Positions 59,268 to 64,000 of a stretch of DNA of 64,000 nucleotides are shown piece by piece. This DNA comes from JBBATK01 sp040398805 (GTDB lineage: Bacteria; Bacteroidota; Ignavibacteria; Kapaibacteriales; NICIL-2): contig JBBATK010000011.1 of NCBI GenBank assembly GCA_040398805.1, positions 25,705 through 89,704 of the forward strand, in the 5' to 3' direction. A model generated the notes under the pieces. It was not told the origin of the DNA, did not search any database, and worked only from the letters and a program-made list of their open reading frames with translations. The translations under genes were made by a program, and so were the position numbers. Numbering within the stretch: position 1 is the first letter of the stretch; the number at the start of each line of letters is the position of its first letter.

Positions 59268-61055
59268 ATGGCATCTAGCGTTACAAATACGACTTTCATG
59301 GTAGGAAACGGGTTCTCTGCAGACGGGCAGAATCCGACCGACCTCCTTGCCGCCGCCTATCGCAAAACCAGGCAGCCGGCAGTCGACGCGTTGCAAACAG
59401 CCCAGAACAAGCTGTCCTCCCGGCAGATCTTCTACAACACCTTACGGACGAAGCTTGAAACCGTTCAAACGGCTTCAACGAACCTAACGGACGCCACAGC
59501 CCCCGCGAAATACACGATCAAGAAAGTGAGCAGCTCGGATGCAACGGTGGCGACGTCGACGGCAACGTCGGCTGCAACACTCGGGACGTCGTCCATCAAG
59601 GTGGACCGCCTGGCATCGAACGACACTCTTCTGACCGACTCGATTTCCCGAACCGAACTTTTTGCCAACTCTGTCGAGAACCGCTCGGGGTTTGTTGCGA
59701 TGTCGGTGGGAAACGAATCGTTTACGATCGGCGGGCGCAACTATTCCGTTGCTTACGATTCGCTCACCGATACGGTGGAATCCATGATGAAGAAAGTGGT
59801 TTCTGCCATAAGCGCCGACGCGTCCGCTACCGTGTCTGCCAATTATATCCAGGACACAACGACGACGGGTCGGATATCGTTCGCCTCGAAAGAATCCGGT
59901 AAGGCCAATAGGATCACCTTCGATAAAACGTCCACGATAATGAAGGGGTTGGGATTAGAAGGTGTTAATCAACAGGCAGAAGGATCGTACGCAGTCGCAA
60001 GAGGACTGAATCTGGACAAGAATTCCTTCAATTCCATCGCTACGACGAATAATCAGAACTTCGGCTTCAAAATAAATGGGAAAACATATTCGGTGGCCGT
60101 GGATTCGAATACCAAGAATGGCGCTATCATCGGTACCGTCGCAGCGGCAATAATGGCGGATGCACCTGCTAATGTTGTAGCCATTGCTTCAACGAGTAAC
60201 TCATTCGCCCGACTTGACATTAGCCATTCACTTCCCGGGGGGTCGATATCTATCGAGGATACCGACGGACTATTATCATACCTGGGAATCCCCACACAGG
60301 AGGTGATAGCAAGTAGAGCGGTAGGCACCTCGGTCAAGGCAGGGTACGTGCAAGCGTTCGAGTCGAACCTTGATGCTAAGGCCACGGTCAATGGTGTCGC
60401 GCTGACACGCTCGTCGAATACGTTGTCCGACGTGCTTCCGGGAATGAGTATCAATCTTCTCAGAGCTCAGGGCTCCGCCGACGCGGCTGCTCAGCTGACC
60501 GTGTCGACGGATACGGATTCGGTCATCTCGACGATTCAGCCGATGATCGATTCGTACAACGATGCACTCCGGTATGTGCAAGGCAACCTTCGCACGAATG
60601 CCGGAAACGACTCTTCCATCAGGAATCTGCAATCCCAGATGCGCGGACTCTCCTCGACCATGTTCGGAAGCAGTTCGTCGAGCATGAAATACCTGACGGA
60701 TATCGGGATCAAGATAGATAAGGACGGGATGCTCAGCGTGGGTGATAAGGATAAACTGAAAAGTGCGATAACGGATAACAACGATCAGGTACAAGCGATA
60801 TTCTCGGGATCCACGGGCCTCGCCTCGCGCCTGCAAACCATGGTGAGCGGCTATGTAGGCAGTGACGGTCTGGCAACGTCACGGTCAAAGGTCCTCGGTA
60901 CCCAGATATCGGCATCGACAACCAAGATTACGCAATTGAAGGCCCGCATTGATAAGGAAGTCGATCAGCAATTAAAAGATTATAAGAAATTACAGGAATC
61001 GTTTTATAGGCTCCAGGGACAGATGTCTCAGTACTCTGCGTCGATGTATGGGTAA
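59268..61055 (+). CDS. fliD: Flagellar filament cap protein FliD
   Basis: A 595-residue cap protein (HAP2) that folds and inserts flagellin at the filament tip. N-terminal part: DLLAAAYRKTRQPAVDALQTAQNKLSSRQIFYNTLRTKLETVQT, then repeated flagellin-like beta domains in the middle (GSYAVARGLNLDKNSF; TYSVAVDSNTKNGAIIGTVAAAI; and similar), and a C-terminal helix pair with TDIGIKIDKDGMLSVGDKDKLKSAI, YVGSDGLATSRSKVLGTQ and a coiled coil (KARIDKEVDQQLKDYKKLQESFYRLQGQMSQYSASMYG). GAGGAAAG lies upstream of the ATG at 59268. Spacing to fliS is 38 nt. Confidence 0.94.
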   Translation: MASSVTNTTFMVGNGFSADGQNPTDLLAAAYRKTRQPAVDALQTAQNKLSSRQIFYNTLRTKLETVQTASTNLTDATAPAKYTIKKVSSSDATVATSTATSAATLGTSSIKVDRLASNDTLLTDSISRTELFANSVENRSGFVAMSVGNESFTIGGRNYSVAYDSLTDTVESMMKKVVSAISADASATVSANYIQDTTTTGRISFASKESGKANRITFDKTSTIMKGLGLEGVNQQAEGSYAVARGLNLDKNSFNSIATTNNQNFGFKINGKTYSVAVDSNTKNGAIIGTVAAAIMADAPANVVAIASTSNSFARLDISHSLPGGSISIEDTDGLLSYLGIPTQEVIASRAVGTSVKAGYVQAFESNLDAKATVNGVALTRSSNTLSDVLPGMSINLLRAQGSADAAAQLTVSTDTDSVISTIQPMIDSYNDALRYVQGNLRTNAGNDSSIRNLQSQMRGLSSTMFGSSSSSMKYLTDIGIKIDKDGMLSVGDKDKLKSAITDNNDQVQAIFSGSTGLASRLQTMVSGYVGSDGLATSRSKVLGTQISASTTKITQLKARIDKEVDQQLKDYKKLQESFYRLQGQMSQYSASMYG

Positions 61056-61113
61056 AGAGTAGGGGAGGAACCAGTAGACAAGTTGAACAACTCCGTAGTA
61101 AGGAGACGTAATT

Positions 61114-61482
61114 ATGCCGGAACAAATCACCACGACAAGTCCGGTGCAGATTATTGCACCGGTACCACAGAAGGAGAGCGGAATAGCTCCCCGGCCTGTT
61201 TCAAAAACTGACCAGGATGCCTCGAGTGAACGTCAGGAAAAGCGTGGCATGCCGCCGTCAGAGACGCGATTCGAAAGGATGTTGCAGGAAAAGCTTGCAA
61301 CCCAGAACCAGTCCGTGAATATCTCGGTTGATGATGTCACGAAGCGGATCGTCGTCAAGATCGTTGACAACGAAACGAAAAAGGTGGTCCGGCAGCTGCC
61401 GTCAGAGGAGATGCTCCGTATTTCCCGGAGTCTGGCGGAGAATTCATTCAATTCAGGGAAATTGACCGATGTCAGAGTCTGA
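61114..61482 (+). CDS. flaG: FlaG-family flagellar protein
   Basis: A 122-residue FlaG protein. The N-terminal half is low-complexity and polar; the C-terminal half carries the family signature VNISVDDVTKRIVVKIVDNETKKVVRQLPSEEMLRI. FlaG influences filament length or number in other bacteria. It follows fliD by 58 nt and its last codons overlap the next ORF by 14 nt. Confidence 0.92.
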   Translation: MPEQITTTSPVQIIAPVPQKESGIAPRPVSKTDQDASSERQEKRGMPPSETRFERMLQEKLATQNQSVNISVDDVTKRIVVKIVDNETKKVVRQLPSEEMLRISRSLAENSFNSGKLTDVRV

Positions 61483-61831
61483 AAAAGCATCGTTTTCAAA
61501 GGTAGTTGAGCGTATACGTGCGGTGAACGCCGACATGGATCGCTTGCTGAGTACCCCCGGCCCGCTCGCGGAGTCGGATATCGAGGCTTTGGGTGTCAGG
61601 TTGCAGGAGCGTGGCGAGTGCTTGGAGGTCCTCCGTTGCGGAACCGCAAACCTCGAAAACTCAGGAGATTCAGCGGTAAAACATCAAGTAGAAGTGTTTT
61701 GGAACGCTTTTTGCAATGAGCTCAAGGGCGAAGATGAAGCCAGACTTTCCCATATCAGACAACGGATGAACGAAGTGGCGGATTCGGTCCGCCTGATAAG
61801 AAAACGACAGTTACTTTTACGATACCGCTAG
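61469..61831 (+). CDS. Small helical protein, possible FliT-like chaperone
   Basis: A 120-residue, mostly helical, charged protein (for example RIRAVNADMDRLLSTPGPLAESDIEALGVRLQERGECLE and EARLSHIRQRMNEVADSVRLIRKRQ). No strong signature is recognised. Position (after fliD and flaG, before flgM), size and predicted four-helix content fit FliT, the FliD export chaperone, which diverges too fast for motif reading. The start overlaps the end of flaG by 14 nt, typical of translational coupling. Confidence 0.55.
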   Translation: MSESEKASFSKVVERIRAVNADMDRLLSTPGPLAESDIEALGVRLQERGECLEVLRCGTANLENSGDSAVKHQVEVFWNAFCNELKGEDEARLSHIRQRMNEVADSVRLIRKRQLLLRYR

Positions 61832-61858
61832 TTTCACCTTAGCGTTGGAGAGAAACCT

Positions 61859-62158
61859 ATGATACAGAATATTGGCCAAATCGGATCGGTTGCACCGTTA
61901 CAGGACGAGTCACGTCGAGTCGGTGGCGCGGTGAAGTCCCCGTCGATGGCCCAGACCACGTCCGCGGTGGACTCCCTGGAGATTTCCAAGGAAGCTCTGC
62001 GCATGAAGGACGAGGCAAGCGCCTCCGCAGAAGCCGTTGGAAGCTCCGATGAGATGAAGACCCAGCGTATCAAGAGTCAGATCGCTTCCGGCTTCTATAA
62101 CAGCCCCGCCGTTCAGCGTGCCGTGGCGATGAAGATCAGCAAGACCCTTCTTGACTAA
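61859..62158 (+). CDS. flgM: Anti-sigma-28 factor FlgM
   Basis: A 99-residue, Ser-rich protein with the FlgM C-terminal signature: DSLEISKEALRM, then KTQRIKSQIASGFYNSP and VAMKISKTLLD, which wrap around sigma-28. It inhibits FliA until the hook is finished, then is exported. It is the last gene of the late operon and would therefore be made together with the sigma-28 targets it limits. It follows the FliT-like ORF by 27 nt. Confidence 0.88.
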   Translation: MIQNIGQIGSVAPLQDESRRVGGAVKSPSMAQTTSAVDSLEISKEALRMKDEASASAEAVGSSDEMKTQRIKSQIASGFYNSPAVQRAVAMKISKTLLD

Positions 62159-62532
62159 TCGTCCTCGTGCTGTTTTCTGTGGAATTGGCATTGCGCTCCA
62201 CCACGTGTACATGAAATGTTTGTCCGTGTAAGACCCCTGTCAGTAGGACAGAATCTTACGGGAGGTAGCCCGACCCGAGCTCTGTCACGGTGTCGGGATT
62301 ACGTATTTTTTATCACGCAGTAATGGTGAACTGTCGTATCTTGGACCAACGAGTCGAGGATGCAAGAGTGCATTCGCCACGGATGCCAGATTCGGACGGC
62401 CCTTCAAGTTCCTGAAGTTTGAGCCGAAAACCCCCAAGGAGAAGCGTTCCTAAGGTGCGCTGTGCAAGGATGCTGGCACGACGTTTGCAACTCAGGGTTG
62501 CTTAACAAACAGGTTCCCAAAAAGCCCCGATT
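62159..62532 (+). other. Structured non-coding region between flgM and the repeat protein
   Basis: A 374-bp gap. It contains several consecutive stems: GTAAGA/TCTTAC (62228-62233/62254-62259) enclosing CTGTC-AGTAG-GACAG (62237-62251), and CCCGAC-CCG/CGG-t-GTCGGG (62269-62297), followed after 8 nt by a T6 tract at about 62306-62312. A weak -7 element TATCTTGG (62337-62344) and a GCAAC/GTTGC hairpin follow. The third stem may terminate the flagellar operon; the rest may be the leader of the next gene. An open frame at about 62250-62453 has no start codon and is not called. Confidence 0.5.
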
Positions 62533-64000
62533 ATGAGTCATTTTACGACATCTACAGTCTGGTTGGTCCGAAATTCGAAAGCGTCACGATTGGCGTGTGT
62601 GCTTATTGCCGTGCTCTTCAGTGCGGTTGTCGCATCCCACCCGGTCTATGCTGATGAGAATGTAGGAATAGGTACGACACGACCGGACACCTCGGCTGTT
62701 CTGGACATCAGCATCCAGTCTCTTTCACGTCCTCGCGGTGTGTTGTTCCCCAGAATGACCTCCCTGCAGCGCGACTCCATCGTCCTGCCCGCACGCGGAC
62801 TCATGATCTATAACCTGACGACGAACCAGATCGAGGTCAACACCGGCACGTTCTTTACTCCTGTTTGGTCACGCTTCGTCGTCGGTGGTACATCCTCTGG
62901 AGCTGACTGGTCGTTGTTGGGTAATGACCTCGTCGACCCCGCAACGCAATTCCTCGGAACCAGGAACAATACGCCCTTGATCGTCAAGACCGCCAACGCC
63001 GAGCGCATGCGCATCGATACGAATGGCTTCGTTGGAATCGGTACATTCCGTCCGCTGTCCTTATTCTCCGTGGGCCCCAACTCCGAACTGCGCATCGATC
63101 CGTCAGGTAATCTGAGCACCCAAGGCGGATTGAGTCTTACGGGTGCCCAAGCATCCATCAGTCTGAATGGTGATCAAGGAACGCGTGGAGATGTCTTGAT
63201 TTCCAACGGTCCGAATGCTACCCCAAAGTTCACCAAGGATATCGATAGTCTGTTTGTCCGTCGTCTTGCGTCACAAGTCATCTACTCCGACTCCCTCCGT
63301 GGACTCCTCTTCGCCGATAGTGCCTGGGTGTACGGCCCCCTGTACGGCAAAGACGTGAACATGTCGGGTAATCTCAAACTCACGGGCACGAACTCACAGC
63401 TCATTGTGGGCGGTACCGGCGGGCAACCCGGACAAATCCTTATGTCCGGAGGCACGACGCTTCCACCACAATGGACGAGTACCCTCGATTCTCTCACCAT
63501 ACGCTCGCTACGCACTGATTCAGTGGTAGCGGGCAGTTTGCGTGTAACGGGTGACACCCGCTTGAACACCGTATCGCTCGATAGCCTGAGCTCGCGCCAA
63601 ATCAACAATCGCGGAACGATCACCACCGACTCCCTGTATGCCAGCAAGTTCAAGATCAACGGCCCTATCAACGCCGACTCGATCTACGTGCGCACCTTCA
63701 AGACAGGATTTGTCGTCGCTGATAGTCTTCAAGCGGGCAAAGCGACCATCGTGAACCTCAATTCGACGACGATCAACAATACCGGTTTGATCTCGACGGG
63801 TTCCCTCAACGCCAAAGACTCCATCACGACAAACAAGCTCCGCGTGACCGGTGATGCAATCATCAAGAACGTCCTTGCGGACAGTATCGCTTCGCGCCAG
63901 ATTCGCAACAGTGAAACGATCTGGACGGATTCGCTCTATGCCAGAAAGTTCAAGATCACGGGTACGATGAATGCCGATACGATGTTCGTCAAGAGCGGTC
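62533..64000 (+). CDS. Repetitive fibre-like surface protein (3' end outside window)
   Basis: The reading frame from ATG 62533 stays open to the last base (489 codons seen). It begins with a signal peptide (hydrophobic LACVLIAVLFSAVVASH, cleavage near VYA-D) followed by the motif ENVGIGTTRPDTSAVLDI, a start found in many Bacteroidota tail-fibre-like and adhesin-like proteins. The remainder is Ser/Thr/Asp/Asn-rich and repetitive: DSL, TDSLYA-KFKI-G and NADSI recur, with an exact period of 300 nt (LRVTGD at 63538 and 63838; FKI at 63649 and 63949). It is probably a surface fibre or adhesin and may end in a T9SS sorting domain outside the window. The start lacks a clear Shine-Dalgarno. Confidence 0.75.
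   Translation, partial: MSHFTTSTVWLVRNSKASRLACVLIAVLFSAVVASHPVYADENVGIGTTRPDTSAVLDISIQSLSRPRGVLFPRMTSLQRDSIVLPARGLMIYNLTTNQIEVNTGTFFTPVWSRFVVGGTSSGADWSLLGNDLVDPATQFLGTRNNTPLIVKTANAERMRIDTNGFVGIGTFRPLSLFSVGPNSELRIDPSGNLSTQGGLSLTGAQASISLNGDQGTRGDVLISNGPNATPKFTKDIDSLFVRRLASQVIYSDSLRGLLFADSAWVYGPLYGKDVNMSGNLKLTGTNSQLIVGGTGGQPGQILMSGGTTLPPQWTSTLDSLTIRSLRTDSVVAGSLRVTGDTRLNTVSLDSLSSRQINNRGTITTDSLYASKFKINGPINADSIYVRTFKTGFVVADSLQAGKATIVNLNSTTINNTGLISTGSLNAKDSITTNKLRVTGDAIIKNVLADSIASRQIRNSETIWTDSLYARKFKITGTMNADTMFVKSG

Noticed and set aside
62250..62453. An open frame of about 68 codons that ends in a basic tail (FKFLKFEPKTPKEKRS).
   Set aside because: The tail looks protein-like, but the frame has no ATG, GTG or TTG start after its upstream stop and lies in a region with several RNA stems. 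Not called.
1..64000. tRNA, rRNA, CRISPR arrays, insertion sequences or prophage genes.
   Set aside because: No cloverleaf with a T-loop consensus was seen in intergenic regions, no regularly spaced repeats, no transposase or integrase motifs, and the repeats present are short and local.

Overview
The window is a gene-dense bacterial chromosome segment of roughly 57-58% GC by eye, almost certainly from the Bacteroidota/Ignavibacteriota/Kapaibacteria (FCB) branch. The reasons are: two very large exported proteins end in type IX secretion (Por) sorting domains; there is a SusC/SusD pair plus two further TonB-dependent receptors; several promoters show the Bacteroidota sigma-A pattern (TTG/TTTG, 18-20 nt, TAnnTTTG); and the same genome carries flagella, which is common in Ignavibacteria/Kapaibacteria-like lineages but not in classical Bacteroidetes. 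The exact phylum is inference. A run of exactly 100 N at 45891-45990 shows this is a scaffold, so linkage across that point is not proven by sequence. I see no tRNA, rRNA, CRISPR array, insertion sequence or prophage.

Layout. 1-6.8 kb: 3' part of clpX, an OsmC-family gene, a FecA-like TonB receptor whose promoter carries a 19-bp palindrome, a convergent MarR regulator, a TolB-like beta-propeller protein and an isolated paaA. 7-20 kb: a 1656-residue secreted metzincin with two LamG domains and a T9SS signal, a deoxyhypusine-synthase-like enzyme, DNA polymerase I, and a divergent AddA-type helicase-nuclease. 20-28.7 kb, all on the minus strand: an Omp85/BamA-like protein, a multi-pass acyltransferase, FlhA and an MgtA-type P-type ATPase. 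29-33.3 kb: a SusC/SusD operon closed by a strong terminator. 33.4-39.9 kb: a DnaQ-UvrC fusion exonuclease/endonuclease, uppP, dihydrofolate reductase, a MoxR ATPase, rplU-rpmA behind a textbook promoter, and malate dehydrogenase. 40-45.6 kb: a YyaL/DUF255 protein, phosphoglucose/phosphomannose isomerase, an exported protein, an M42 aminopeptidase, and a small ORF. 45.7-46.8 kb: mscL and a DUF3078 outer-membrane protein, both cut by the N gap. 46.9-57.6 kb: a sortilin-like T9SS cargo protein, a TonB receptor, arfB, asnB, and a VWA protein likely to work with the MoxR ATPase.

57.6-62.2 kb is a compact late flagellar cluster: flagellin, fliS, fliD, flaG, a FliT-like ORF and flgM. Both the flagellin and the fliS units are preceded by good sigma-28 promoters, so FlgM probably feeds back on the sigma factor that transcribes its own operon. 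From 62.5 kb to the right edge runs an incomplete, stop-free, signal-peptide-bearing fibre-like protein with an exact 300-nt (100-residue) internal period; it is the least conventional locus in the window.

Most genes are housekeeping or surface functions. The items most worth a second look are the repeat protein after the flagellar operon, the sigma-28/FlgM circuit, the DnaQ-UvrC fusion, the bacterial deoxyhypusine-synthase homologue, the lone paaA, and the receptor/MarR/OsmC promoter region with its palindrome.
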